From CAVVUF01 sp963751425 (GTDB lineage Bacteria; Chloroflexota; Anaerolineae; Anaerolineales; UBA4823): 64,000 nucleotides of DNA. The position numbers and the translations under genes were made by a program. A model generated the notes under the pieces. The model ran no database searches. It had not been told where the DNA came from and saw only the letters and a list, made by a program, of their open reading frames with translations. Positions 37,187 to 46,815 of the stretch are shown here, piece by piece (position 1 is the stretch's first letter; every line of letters begins with the position of its first letter). Where the stretch lies: positions 1,426,001-1,490,000 of the forward strand of contig CAVVUF010000001.1 of the NCBI GenBank assembly GCA_963751425.1, read 5' to 3'.

Positions 37187-38431
37187 CTACTTCTGTAAGT
37201 TGAGTGAAGTGGGTTTGTTATAAACCTTGTTATCCTGAAAGGTAATATTGGCGTCCGCAGTGCCGCCCATCTCTACATTATATGCGATGATCTGCGTTTT
37301 ATACGAATCGGAATTGGTGCCGAGTAACGAAACGTCAGCACCAGGCGCCAAGACAACTCCGCTGAAGAAAGTATCTGAGGTGCCGTTGAACGTGATATCA
37401 CTTTTATTCGACTCTGGTATGTAAAAGAGGATCCCAGGGATCGCCGGGGCAACCTCCTCCGGAGTACCTGAAGGAGCAGCGAGGTGAATTGTCTGATTTC
37501 CATTGAATTTAAACCCGCCATTCTCAATATAAATGGTCACCCCTATCCCCGTGATATCTCCATTGAAATTAGGGGCATTGTGGTAGCAATACAAACCCTT
37601 AGAGGCATTTTCAGGGAAATCGGTGAACCAGCGTCCCGTACAATCCGGTGCGGGTACATCATATGCATCCTGGGGCATATAGGTATTTAACAAATTGATC
37701 TTCGAGCCGACATAATGATCAAGCCCTGTGCCAGCGATGTTATAAGCGATCGTGCCAGAATTCACATCCACTTCTACATTCCCAACCCCCTGCAGGCAGC
37801 CATTCGAAAAAATCCCTCCCCCATAAACGTTAACTAAGGCATCACCGTGACTGACCACGCCATTTTGCTGACCCGAGCAGCCGGATTTGTTCAGCGCCAC
37901 AACGGCATGCCCATAAGTCAGCGGCATGCGTGGATATACGCGTGTCGTCGCATTAACCTGGCTGGGTAAGCCTTCGTCGAAGAGGAAGCTAGCGAAAGTC
38001 GTCGGCGTCGTTGTCGAGATATTGACGGTGATATCGAGGTATTTCTGCGCAAAACCACCGCAAGTCGGGCAGGTGGAATTGCAGGTGACTTTCACATAGT
38101 TAAAGTTGACCGCGTTCGGGTCGATCGTAAAGCCGTTGCTCGTAGCCCGGTCTGCCGCTGCCTGGCGCGCTGCCTGCATCGCCTCGGAAAGACGCCCATC
38201 ATCGTTTGAACAATTAAACAATTTGTAAACCAGGTGGCTGTTTTCCAGGCTCAAGGCTGCTGCCGCTCCACCGGCCAGGGAAGCAGCATCGGCTGAATTT
38301 TGGGCATGCCGCCGGTCCGAATACACCCGGCCTCCATCGATCGCCAGGCCCACAAACCCAAGAAGAATAATAAAACCAATCACAATGATGATCAGCGCTT
38401 GGCCTTTTTCTGATTTCTGTTGTTCTAACAT
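37187..38431 (-). CDS. TadG-like pseudopilin/adhesin
   Basis: 414 residues from the ATG at 38431, which follows AAGGAG; an in-frame start at 38473 lacks a signal. KGQALIIIVIGFIILLGFVG is a type III (Tad) pilin-like hydrophobic N-terminus, followed by AIDGGRVYSDRRHAQNSADA, the classical TadG/von Willebrand-associated segment (Putative Flp pilus-assembly TadE/G-like). The C-terminal part is a repetitive beta region rich in Gly, Asn and Thr, likely exposed outside. Tad minor pilins are processed by a prepilin peptidase or stay membrane-bound. Last gene of the operon. Confidence 0.85.
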   Translation of the reverse strand: MLEQQKSEKGQALIIIVIGFIILLGFVGLAIDGGRVYSDRRHAQNSADAASLAGGAAAALSLENSHLVYKLFNCSNDDGRLSEAMQAARQAAADRATSNGFTIDPNAVNFNYVKVTCNSTCPTCGGFAQKYLDITVNISTTTPTTFASFLFDEGLPSQVNATTRVYPRMPLTYGHAVVALNKSGCSGQQNGVVSHGDALVNVYGGGIFSNGCLQGVGNVEVDVNSGTIAYNIAGTGLDHYVGSKINLLNTYMPQDAYDVPAPDCTGRWFTDFPENASKGLYCYHNAPNFNGDITGIGVTIYIENGGFKFNGNQTIHLAAPSGTPEEVAPAIPGILFYIPESNKSDITFNGTSDTFFSGVVLAPGADVSLLGTNSDSYKTQIIAYNVEMGGTADANITFQDNKVYNKPTSLNLQK

Positions 38432-38475
38432 AATAAACTCCTTTTCTTTAAAATACCGAATTATAGATAGCAAAC

Positions 38476-38928
38476 TTACTTACAGGGAGGCTTCAGGATC
38501 GTATCCTCCACGCGCGCATGCAGGGGGATCGTGCTGGTGCCAAATAACGGTTCCCAAAAAGGAAAGACCAAAGGAAATTCGTCCCAAAACACATCGATGC
38601 GTATCCCGTAGCCATGGCACAATGCCGCGCCAACCAGCGACGGAACTACCCGAATGTCTTCGTTGTTCAAGTTAACCGGGGTTGTGGAGCTGTTCCTTAC
38701 CCGGCTGATGATGGCTTCAGAATTAAGGTTTCCATCACTATTAACCGGGCTTAAGGATCCAAACACTGCCCCTTCCTGGGCCGCATCTCGCATCGAGGAT
38801 AAAGCAAAGAAAGCCCTCCCCAGGTCAACCACGCCCATCAACAAGAGTAACAGCACGGTGAACGAGAGCGCCAGCTCAACCATGCTCTGGCCTTTCTCTT
38901 TATCTTGCCTGATAATTTTTTGACTCAT
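38476..38928 (-). CDS. TadE-like minor pseudopilin
   Basis: 150 residues. KGQSMVELALSFTVLLLLLM with Glu at the typical position, followed by GVVDLGRAFFALSSMRDAA and a small periplasmic domain with one or two Cys, is the TadE pattern. TadE-type proteins are minor components of Flp pili. Forty-four bases separate it from the TadG gene and 26 from the large secreted protein upstream. Confidence 0.88.
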   Translation of the reverse strand: MSQKIIRQDKEKGQSMVELALSFTVLLLLLMGVVDLGRAFFALSSMRDAAQEGAVFGSLSPVNSDGNLNSEAIISRVRNSSTTPVNLNNEDIRVVPSLVGAALCHGYGIRIDVFWDEFPLVFPFWEPLFGTSTIPLHARVEDTILKPPCK

Positions 38929-38954
38929 ATTCCACCAACTTTCCTTTCCATTCC

Positions 38955-41377
38955 CTATCTGCGCAAGAAGGGAAGCTGCTCGCGATACGCCCCATCAAAT
39001 GAGGCGATCCCCTGACCATTCTCGCTCGTATAGATTGTCAAGCTTGTTCCTTCTCCAACATAGGCCATCGGGGGTGTAAGCATACTGCCATCGGCCTGCA
39101 CCGCAGCATAGTAGATGAAATTTAAATAACGATAATCGATCCAGGTTAGAATCCCTCTGCCACCCGCATCGCTTCCCAAAGATACATACCCAACTTGGCG
39201 GTTGTTTGGGGCCGCCAAATTCCTGATGGGTCGGATTATCCGGGTTCCGTATATCAGCAATTACGACATAATTGATAACTTTTAGATCCCTTTTAGACCA
39301 GGCCAGCAGTACTTTTTGACCTGGTAATTGCAGGGCATGCGGTCCCCAACCCTCCGCTCCAGGGATCGAATATTCCGCAGGTTCCATCGCGTTGGATGAA
39401 AATACCCGATAGTTGATTGTCTCAGGATTGCTCCCCTCCTTACGAGAGTAGGTAAAAAGCGCCATGCTGCCGCTTATCCCAGTCAAAGAAGGGTTAGAAT
39501 AATCAACGCTTGCGCTGGCAGCCACCTGGCTGGGAGCCGTGCAGCTTGTTCCAGCATTATTACAGGTCACATACCAAAGCTCGCCGTTTAATTCGGAAGA
39601 TTGCCTGCGAACCCATGCCAGGACAAAATTGTTGGTTGTTGCCGCCATCGTCGGGGATTCGTTGACCTCTACGGCGCTCAGATTGTTGGTTACCTTTACC
39701 ACAGACCCAATTGGATTTCCGCTTGCATCCCGTACCGCAAAATAGATATCTCTTTTTCCACTCGCCACGTCTGTTCTCACCCAGCCGAAGCCAATTCTTC
39801 CATTCGGATCCACTGCAACAGCCGGATCTCCATCGTAAACATATTCATAGGGCGATAAATGATCGTCGACATCCATTACACTTTGAGATATGTTGCCAAA
39901 TTGGCTTAAAATAAGGAAACGGATTTCTCGATAAATATAACCTTGACCCTGCTCTTCGGGTGAATTGCGGTTATCCCAGGCATACACGTACCCTTTGTCA
40001 GGTTTTCTAGCGATTGCCGGATTGCCTCCCTTTAAGAACGGATCCTGGATTGTGGTCGTATGATCATCGATTTTCCAAATCAAGTTCAATAAAGCTCGTT
40101 TATTTCCCGAAGCATCATAGTATGCGGAAGTCATGTTCAATGGGACCGCAGCTTGCAGTTGCGCCTCTGCGGTGGGCTTTGGGCTGATGCTCGACCTGGC
40201 GGTAACGGTGAAGCTGTAGTAGGACCCCGCAGTTACCTGGGCTGTTGTTTTGACCAAAACGGTGATCGTTTTGTTCGTCAGGCTTCCCATCAATCCTGTA
40301 TCGACGACCCCGCTTCCATTCGTATCCTGCAGGGCTTTGCTCCCATCCGCATTCAACAAAGAGACGGACCATCCCGTTGGAGGGGGAGAATATAAGATAT
40401 CGAAGGTGTCAAAAGGGAGGGCTGAAGCATTACGGATCTGCACCTGAAAACGCGCTACATTGCCAACCACCATCTTTCCCGCATAGGCCGGTAAGACCCT
40501 GACACGCGGGGAAACCTCCGCATTCCTGGATCGTTCAAAAAGAACTTTTGTGCCCTTTTTAACCGCATTCAACGGCATGGTACATATACTGCAAGCCATC
40601 CACGCCGTCGCTGTCTTCGATCCCCACCGATGCCAGCGAGCCATCGATATTGACATCCTGATAGAGAATTTTGATATCCCCGCTGATTTCAGAAAGGATG
40701 ATTTCGAAAGTCACTGTTTCCGTTAATTCCCCCCCCAGGCGGGTCACCTGATACCATTCGGCGACAAAATAGCGATTTCCAGTTTGTCCGAACGAGCTCG
40801 TATAGATCCCACCCTCATTGTTGTAACCCACATCCAGGCTGTCCCAAAACCCAGCAATATAGTTGTTCGGAATGACATCCACCGGGATGAGGTCGTTGGC
40901 AGCATACGTAGCAGGGTTTCCGAAAGAGATTAATCCATTATCGTTCAGGTACAACTGGGTGTAAGTATTTTCGTAAAATCGGAAAGGAAATCCAATGTTG
41001 ACCAATACACTGCCATCCAGCGTAGTGAAGGTGATCGAATTTGGAATGGTAGCATCCAGAGGAAACCACTCTGCGTCTCCGAATGTCCCGCTGGTCATGG
41101 TATAACCGAAAGTATCCTGAACAGGTACCAAAGGAGGTGCGACGGTGATGGCAGCCTCCTCCAATCGCTGGAGTCTCTCCGGGTCAGGGTTTTCAATAAC
41201 CACATCCACCGAACCCGGAGTTGGCAGCGGTTCCTTGAGAATTTGGGTAGGTGAAGAAGCGCGTGCCAGGTAATTCGCCCCCAACAATGTCAGCCCAAGC
41301 CCGGCCACACACGCCACGAGAAGGATCATCAGTGGCTTTACTCGTAATCGATGGAACCTTTTATCCGCAGGAAGCAT
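38955..41377 (-). CDS. Large secreted protein with propeller-like C-terminus, two frameshifts
   Basis: About 806 residues after repair. The N-terminal signal is LMILLVACVAGLGLTLLGAN. A beta domain with FPFRFYENTYTQLYLNDNGL and then IPNNYIAGFWDSL resembles extracellular nidogen-like or PA14-free beta folds. A DUF11-like domain follows (QVQIRNASALPFDTFD) and the C-terminal half has repeats with GDPAVAVDPNGRIGFGWVR and NGELWYVT like sugar-lectin or propeller blades. Breaks are at about 40575 (one extra base, restoring YMYHPLNAVKKGT) and 39228-39230 (one extra C on the coding strand, restoring NPTIRNLAAPNN). No enzyme motif is visible. Seventeen bases separate it from the TadE-Calx-beta gene. Confidence 0.75.
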
Positions 41378-41394
41378 GCTCGTTGGTCGCCTTT

Positions 41395-43995
41395 CTAAGG
41401 AACCGTGCAGCCATTGTTGAAGGTAATATTTACATTGTAATCGTCTGGAACCCCGGTGATCGGATTTTTGAAATAAACCACCAATAACCGCTCAGCCGTG
41501 CTGGGCGCATAGTTGCGATCGCTCTGTGTGCCGGCAAAAGGAGGTAGGTTAAGCGGATTAGAGTTCGTCCCATTACTATCACTGAAAATCGGCTTTCCAA
41601 TCCAGTCAATGCGATCCAGTTTTTGCCCACCACTGCTGTTCCAATTCACTGTGCAATTCGTGATATAGATCGTGGGTTGGGTAAGATCTACATACATCAG
41701 ACCAATTGTAAAATAATTCATGCCTTGCCCCGGCTGAATGTTGCGGCTGTTCAAGCTTGGGCAAACTTCGTTATCCTTAATCGTCGCAACATGGCTTGGC
41801 TGCGTCCCCACTTGCCCGTTCGTTGGGCTGCCCAGGGTAAGGATCACCGTTTCGTTGCCCTCCCCAGGGATCGTGTCATCGATGACCGTGATCACGACAT
41901 CCACGGAAAGGCTCCCTGCCGGGATCGTCACTGGGCTGGCGGTGATCGTATAATCCTTCCCGCTCCCTTGCGTGGCTGTGCCGCTCAGCGTGAATGGAAT
42001 CGTGACGGTTTTCGTTGAGATCGCACTCAGCAAAATCTTGGCGGTCATCGGTCCCCCATTTTCCATCCCGGTCTGGCTGGAGAGCTCGAAGTTCACAAAA
42101 GGTGCATCATCGTTATCGGCAATCGTCAGCTCATGCTGAGGGTTGTAGTTCCCTGGTGTGGCATTCGTTGGCGTGCCCATCGAAAAGATGATCGTCTCAT
42201 CATCTTCATACAAAGTATCATCGATGAGGTTCACCGTGAAGGTGCCGTACAGGCTGCCGATTGGGATCGTCACGCTTCCAGCCGCGGCTGTGTAATCCGT
42301 GCCGTTCACCGCCGTCCCGCCGCTGATGCTGTAGGGCACCGTCACCGGTAGGCCCCAGGTATGGTCGAGCAGGAAGCGGATTTGCACCGCCCCGTCGCCC
42401 TCGCTGGCGCCGCTCTTGTCCACTTCGAAATTAACAATGGGCGGCACGCCAATTCCAGCAATTGTCACGATATGCTGTTTGGGATCCTTGGGCGTGGCAT
42501 TCGTGACGGTCCCAAAATCGATCAAAAAGTTTTCATCCGGTTCGATGAGATCTGGATTCTCCGCCAGGATGTTAAATGTGATCTCAGCTTCCAGGCTCCC
42601 GGCTGGGATCGTCAGCGGGCTGGTGGTAGTGACCGTATAATCCACATTCTTCGTAGCCCCATTCACAGCCGCGTCCGTCACGGTAAACGCCACCGTAACC
42701 ACCTTCGTGGTGATCTTATCCAGCACCACTTTGACTTTTCCTGGAATTCCTTCCACAACCTTTTGGCTGGCCAGCTCGAAGGAAATATTGGGAGGCAGAT
42801 CGATATCCTGGATGCGCACATCATCGGTGATCGGCGTCCCCAAAGTCGCGTTCGTCGGCACGCCCAGGGTCAGGAATGCATCCTCAAAATCTTCTTCATC
42901 CAGACCATCCTTGGTCGCCAGGAACGTCACCTGTTGGGTTTTTCCGGACATGGCTGGGAAGAAGAAGCTCAACGCAGCCGGATTCAGCGTGTAATCCACG
43001 TTATATTCCGCAGTTCCGCTGGTGGTGTATGGGACAGAGATATCTTTCCCAGATAACTCGCTCAACGTAGCAAACACGAAAACAGCCTGGTCTTCCAATA
43101 CATCTTGTGTTGGAACCATGAACTGGACGGTAGGCGGTGGGTCATCCGTATCCGTATCCAGAATGGTTGTCACGTGGTGCATTCTGCCTTCATCGATGAT
43201 CGCCCCGGTGGCCTCCAAGATGGTAATATCGAGGGTTTCAGCATATTCATCATAAGGATCATTCACCACCCTGGCTACCGCCAAGCGCTTTTGACCCGCC
43301 GCGAAAGTCAGTAAATCAGCAAACGTATAATCCTGGCCTTTCGTAGCCGTGCCCGAGAATTTAAAGAACACGGTTATATCCGTGGTATCCGCGTAGCTCA
43401 ACACCGCATAAATTGTCTTCACCTCTGTATCCAGCTCTGTCTCGGTCCCCGACTGCGAAAGGATTTCAAAAGAAACATAAGGTTTGTCGGGAGCCGGGGT
43501 GCCAAGTACTTCAACCGAGGTCAAGATCGTGCGCGCCGTCGAGGAGCTGATCCAGAAAGAAGCAAAATCTACCAGCGGCAGCAGCGGAGTGTAAAATACA
43601 CTCGCCTGTACGTTAATCCGGTCCCCGAGAGTGAATTTCTGACCTTGTGCCGTTTCACAGGTGATATTGCTTGGATACCAGGCTACGTTGGGTCCATGGT
43701 CATACGAGATCGCAAGATTCCCAGAATTGATCGAATTCAGGATCGCGGAACGCCTGCCAGCACTTACGATCCCTGCGCAGTCCAGGTAGCGCGGCACGCC
43801 TCCTACAGTCCCCACCGCGGAGCCATACCGCGCCGCTTCGCGGCTGGAGGTCGTCACAGACGTATAAATAAACAATAATCGGCCAAATTCGATGATCCCG
43901 TAAAGCAGCAGCAGGAGCACAGGGAATACCAGCGCAAACTCGACCATACTCTGCGCTTTCTCTCGCCAGGAGGAATTTTTGAATGATTGCATCAT
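41395..43995 (-). CDS. TadE-like pseudopilin fused to five Calx-beta domains
   Basis: 866 residues, intact. Residues 1-165 are TadE-like: KAQSMVEFALVFPVLLLLLY is the hydrophobic helix with the conserved Glu, followed by REAARYGSA and a paired-Cys periplasmic part. From residue 172 five segments of about 110 residues each start with a 'P.V.FE' strand and contain DYT and DD or DE pairs, the Calx-beta fold found in integrins and adhesins that bind calcium. The last 170 residues hold a Cys-containing domain. A pilin-like anchor with such a calcium-dependent array is a probable surface adhesin. First gene of the operon, preceded by an ECF-type promoter. Confidence 0.88.
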   Translation of the reverse strand: MMQSFKNSSWREKAQSMVEFALVFPVLLLLLYGIIEFGRLLFIYTSVTTSSREAARYGSAVGTVGGVPRYLDCAGIVSAGRRSAILNSINSGNLAISYDHGPNVAWYPSNITCETAQGQKFTLGDRINVQASVFYTPLLPLVDFASFWISSSTARTILTSVEVLGTPAPDKPYVSFEILSQSGTETELDTEVKTIYAVLSYADTTDITVFFKFSGTATKGQDYTFADLLTFAAGQKRLAVARVVNDPYDEYAETLDITILEATGAIIDEGRMHHVTTILDTDTDDPPPTVQFMVPTQDVLEDQAVFVFATLSELSGKDISVPYTTSGTAEYNVDYTLNPAALSFFFPAMSGKTQQVTFLATKDGLDEEDFEDAFLTLGVPTNATLGTPITDDVRIQDIDLPPNISFELASQKVVEGIPGKVKVVLDKITTKVVTVAFTVTDAAVNGATKNVDYTVTTTSPLTIPAGSLEAEITFNILAENPDLIEPDENFLIDFGTVTNATPKDPKQHIVTIAGIGVPPIVNFEVDKSGASEGDGAVQIRFLLDHTWGLPVTVPYSISGGTAVNGTDYTAAAGSVTIPIGSLYGTFTVNLIDDTLYEDDETIIFSMGTPTNATPGNYNPQHELTIADNDDAPFVNFELSSQTGMENGGPMTAKILLSAISTKTVTIPFTLSGTATQGSGKDYTITASPVTIPAGSLSVDVVITVIDDTIPGEGNETVILTLGSPTNGQVGTQPSHVATIKDNEVCPSLNSRNIQPGQGMNYFTIGLMYVDLTQPTIYITNCTVNWNSSGGQKLDRIDWIGKPIFSDSNGTNSNPLNLPPFAGTQSDRNYAPSTAERLLVVYFKNPITGVPDDYNVNITFNNGCTVP

Positions 43996-44056
43996 GGCTA
44001 GATTACCTTCTTTCTGAACGAAACCACCTTCAATTAATATAAAATGACTCTAATTT

Positions 44057-44062
44057 ATTATA
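44057..44062 (-). promoter_or_regulatory. Secondary -10-like box upstream of the TadE-Calx-beta gene
   Basis: TATAAT on the minus strand at 44062-44057, with no good -35. It may be a basal sigma-70 start in addition to the ECF promoter at 44082-44106. Confidence 0.3.
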
Positions 44063-44081
44063 CGGTATTCTCAACGAATAA

Positions 44082-44106
44082 AACGGTACAGGAGTACTAT
44101 TGTTAC
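44082..44106 (-). promoter_or_regulatory. ECF-type promoter of the pseudopilin operon
   Basis: On the minus strand GTAAC (44106-44102), exactly 16 bases, then CGTT (44085-44082). It is the same arrangement as the promoter before the sigma gene. Start lies near 44075, leaving about 80 bases before the ATG at 43995. Confidence 0.65.
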
Positions 44107-44187
44107 CCCTAAACCGTTTACAGTTTTGTTAGGAACTGCCCCATTGAATGCACGCGTTGCACCTTGCGTGCCACACAAGGTGTGCCG

Positions 44188-44961
44188 CTAGCGTACATCC
44201 AGAGTCATCGCCTCTTCCACTCCGATGCGCGCATCTTGCGGCACAGATTGGATTAAAAGGTCAAGCAGCAAATTTTGGGTTGTGAAAGTGCTTTCCAGCT
44301 GCTCTGAAAGTGTATCGGACAGGGATGGATCAGAGGCTTTCAAGCCGCTAAGCAGTCCATCCGCTTGCCTGACGTGCTCTTTCAGGTTCGCCGAGGTTGG
44401 CGTAAGGTATTCGAAACGCCCTTCGAAGATCAGCTCAACGATCTCGCTACAGCGCCTCCCGGCAAAATCAACATGCAGCTCAGCTTTCATGGCAGGATCA
44501 TGGGTAGCGTCCAGGCGCACTTTCTCTCCGAGCATTTTCACCCCATAAAGTGCATCTCCCGGGAGCGCAGTCTCTGCAAAAGAATACCCCTGCCTCCCCA
44601 CAAAAATAAAGGTCATGATCAGAGCCATCACAGATATGAGGTTGAGTGCTCGCCAAAATTTTTTCTTTTGAAATGCTTTCAAGACCCGCGCATCGCGCGG
44701 CCGGGTGGCCTCTGCGTCACTTTCGCGTTTCAACCTGTCGACCAGGCGCTCTCGAGATGCAGAGATGTACCCCGGCCTGGCAGCGAAAACGGCTGTATTT
44801 TCCTCGAGCCACGCCACTGTCTCAAGGCGCTGGAGGAGCTCCTCCGCATACTGAGGGTAACCGCTCACAACCTGCTCAAGGCTTTCCCCTCTTTGAGCTG
44901 CCTCTAAACATTCCTGAAAAATTTTCTCGATCTTGCGTGCACGAACTGTCATCTTAGCCAC
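44188..44961 (-). CDS. DUF5667-type putative anti-sigma factor
   Basis: 257 residues. The cytoplasmic N-terminal part has ECLEAAQRGESLEQVVSGYP and LETVAWLEEN, resembling a zinc-free anti-sigma helical domain. One transmembrane helix at about 106-125 (ISVMALIMTFIFVGR) follows. The extracytoplasmic part has ALPGDALYGVKMLGEKVRL, the DUF5667 signature. This protein type is usually paired with ECF sigma factors. It lies 19 bases downstream of the sigma gene, so it very probably holds the sigma at the membrane until a signal arrives. The link is contextual. Confidence 0.82.
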   Translation of the reverse strand: MAKMTVRARKIEKIFQECLEAAQRGESLEQVVSGYPQYAEELLQRLETVAWLEENTAVFAARPGYISASRERLVDRLKRESDAEATRPRDARVLKAFQKKKFWRALNLISVMALIMTFIFVGRQGYSFAETALPGDALYGVKMLGEKVRLDATHDPAMKAELHVDFAGRRCSEIVELIFEGRFEYLTPTSANLKEHVRQADGLLSGLKASDPSLSDTLSEQLESTFTTQNLLLDLLIQSVPQDARIGVEEAMTLDVR

Positions 44962-44980
44962 TCACCCATTCACGATTACC

Positions 44981-45538
44981 TTACTCCTCGGTTAATTTCG
45001 CTCTGAGCGCCGCCAAAGCTCGGAACTGCAGCACCCTCACCGCTCCCACCGAACAATTCATCACCTTGGCTGTTTCCGAAGGGGTTAGTCCGCTGAAGAA
45101 CCTCAAGCTGATCACCATCCGGTATTCTGACTTCAAGCCTCCAAGCAAGCTTACTAACTCTCTCCGGTCAACTTTCTCCTGGAACCTTCCATTTGAATCG
45201 CTTGCTAATCCTTGACTTTCATCTACCTCATCCAGAGAAACGAGGTTTTTCACCTGTCTCGATCTCCGGTAATAATCCGTCAAGGCGTTCCTTGCGATCC
45301 GGTACAAGAAAGCCGCAAATGGAATCCCTTGCAGCTGGAATTGGGGCAAAGCTTTCCAGGCCCGGTAAAAAACTTCTCCGGTTAAATCCTCCGCGTCCAG
45401 GCGGTTATCAAGGTGCAGGAACAAAAAACGAAATATACCCTCTGCATACCGGGTATAGATCTCGCCGAACGATTCGACATTGCCTTCCTGGGCTTCTTTT
45501 AAATATCGAGGCTCTTCAACCTCTTCCCAGTCTGGCAT
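44981..45538 (-). CDS. ECF-family RNA polymerase sigma factor
   Basis: 185 residues. Region 2 has NRLDAEDLTGEVFYRAWKAL, preceded by the core-binding helix IYTRYAEGIFRF. Region 4 has LTPSETAKVMNCSVGAVRVLQFRALAAL. Regions 1.1, 1.2 and 3 are missing, as in group IV sigmas. An ECF-like promoter GTAAC-N16-CGTT lies 16-40 bases before its ATG and again before the pseudopilin operon, so it likely drives itself and that operon. The DUF5667 protein downstream is its probable regulator. Confidence 0.93.
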   Translation of the reverse strand: MPDWEEVEEPRYLKEAQEGNVESFGEIYTRYAEGIFRFLFLHLDNRLDAEDLTGEVFYRAWKALPQFQLQGIPFAAFLYRIARNALTDYYRRSRQVKNLVSLDEVDESQGLASDSNGRFQEKVDRRELVSLLGGLKSEYRMVISLRFFSGLTPSETAKVMNCSVGAVRVLQFRALAALRAKLTEE

Positions 45539-45553
45539 GTCTCTATCCTATTG

Positions 45554-45578
45554 AACGTTCAAAAGGGTGGTTTGTTAC
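45554..45578 (-). promoter_or_regulatory. ECF-type autoregulatory promoter of the sigma gene
   Basis: Minus strand: GTAAC (45578-45574), 16 bases, CGTT (45557-45554). The sigma ATG is at 45538. Both hexamers match the ECF pattern of AAC in the -35 and CGT in the -10. Confidence 0.68.
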
Positions 45579-45588
45579 AGTCTTTATT

Positions 45589-46185
45589 TTATGGATCGGC
45601 TGCCACGGCAGAGGCCACATGCAGTAATTCCCAATCCTCAGGAGGCCAATAAATCACCAGGGCTTTCCCAATCACATTCTCCATCGGCACCATTCCCCAG
45701 GACCGCGAATCCGATGAATTATTCCGGTTATCCCCCATCACAAACAAGGAATTCGCCGGCACAGTCCAATCACCTCCCCGGCTGGTGGTAACTTGTAGAT
45801 AAGGCTCAACCAGGAGCTGATTATTAACGTAAACTTTCCCATCCGCAATATGGATCTGATCGCCTGACAGGCCAATCACGCGTTTGATGTACGGCGTCTG
45901 CGTTGGATCAGGAGGATAACGGAACACGATGATATCCCCACGCTGCGGAACACCCAGCTTATAGGCTAATTTATTGACGATCACAAAATCCCCCGCGTAA
46001 AGGTTCGGCTGCATGCTGATCGATTCGACGCGGATGCGTGCCGAAACTGCGTTGATCCCCAAGAAAAGAACCACCGATAAGACCAATGTTTCCAGCACAT
46101 CCAGGATCATCCTCCGCGCCCCGCCTGAAGCGGGCGGCTGCTCGGGATTTTGTTCTGGGATAATTTCTGTATGCAATGAATCCAA
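45589..46185 (-). CDS. lepB: Type I signal peptidase
   Basis: 198 residues. The probable start is the TTG at 46185, preceded by a perfect AAGGAGG. A transmembrane anchor (LETLVLSVVLFLGINAV) leads to RVESISMQPNL with the catalytic Ser and YIKRVIGLSGD with the catalytic Lys. VMGDNRNNSSDSRSWG is the third box. It cuts signal peptides of exported proteins. It has its own promoter and sits upstream of the sigma-pseudopilin cluster with about 50 bases between. Confidence 0.95.
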   Translation of the reverse strand: MDSLHTEIIPEQNPEQPPASGGARRMILDVLETLVLSVVLFLGINAVSARIRVESISMQPNLYAGDFVIVNKLAYKLGVPQRGDIIVFRYPPDPTQTPYIKRVIGLSGDQIHIADGKVYVNNQLLVEPYLQVTTSRGGDWTVPANSLFVMGDNRNNSSDSRSWGMVPMENVIGKALVIYWPPEDWELLHVASAVAADP

Positions 46186-46211
46186 TCCTACCTCCTTGCA
46201 TGAACGAGAAG

Positions 46212-46240
46212 ATTATAAAACCTATACGGGTTCATGACAA
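46212..46240 (-). promoter_or_regulatory. Sigma-70-type promoter of lepB
   Basis: TTGTCA (46240-46235), exactly 17 bases, TATAAT (46217-46212) on the minus strand. Start is expected near 46205, about 20 bases before the TTG at 46185. Confidence 0.8.
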
Positions 46241-46304
46241 GAATAATTGATAAAAATAAGCAAAATCTTATTCTCAGACCTTTCCACCCAAAATTGTAAC
46301 CGAT

Positions 46305-46815
46305 CTACCCATCTATTGAGTGCCCACTCTCAGCATCGGGGTCCTGGCGCAAAAGCTTCACCGCATGCTCGAGCACCGGAATGGCAACCAGTAAATTTTC
46401 AAGCGCTGCCTTGGGGCTGCCCGGTAAATTTAAGAATCAGAACATGCCCGCGTATACCCGTCACAGCGCGTGAAAGCATGCCATGCGGCGTCACCTTCAA
46501 GCTGGCTGCCCGCATCGCTTCCGCCAGCCCAGGCGCCTCGCGGCTCAAAACTGCCCGGGTTGCCTCCGGCGTTACATCGCGAGGGCTAAAACCCGTCCCT
46601 CCCGTGGTCAAGATCACATCGACCTCTCCCGAATCAGCCCAGCCGACCAGGGTTTCCTGGATAATGGGTTGATCATCAGGGACGATCGCCGCGAGAACGA
46701 CTGTCCATCCCTGTGAAAGCACCTGTCCTTCAAGCGCCGGTCCAGAAGCATCCAACCGTTCTCCCCCGGCTGAACGATCAGAGACCGTCAATATGCCAAA
46801 TCGCAGCTTATCCAC
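46305..46815 (-). CDS. mog: Molybdopterin adenylyltransferase (MogA/MoaB), frameshifted
   Basis: About 169 residues after repair. The start is the GTG at 46815, directly after the TGA of the GNAT gene. FGILTVSDRSAGGERLDASG opens the MoCF fold and TTGGTGFSPRDVTPEATRAV is the catalytic signature. The break at about 46432 ends the first frame early; without one T the frame reads LILNLPGSPKAALENLL and continues to a TAG at 46305, giving a full-length protein. The enzyme adenylates molybdopterin before metal insertion. No other molybdenum cofactor genes are nearby. Confidence 0.88.

Noticed and set aside
41623..43255. Long open frames opposite the Calx-beta array
   Set aside because: Antisense shadows of a repetitive GC-rich coding region; the minus-strand frame has full domain support.
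44150..44185. Hairpin CACCTTG/CAAGGTG after the anti-sigma gene as terminator
   Set aside because: No T-run follows on the minus strand, and the operon may continue; kept only as a weak stem.
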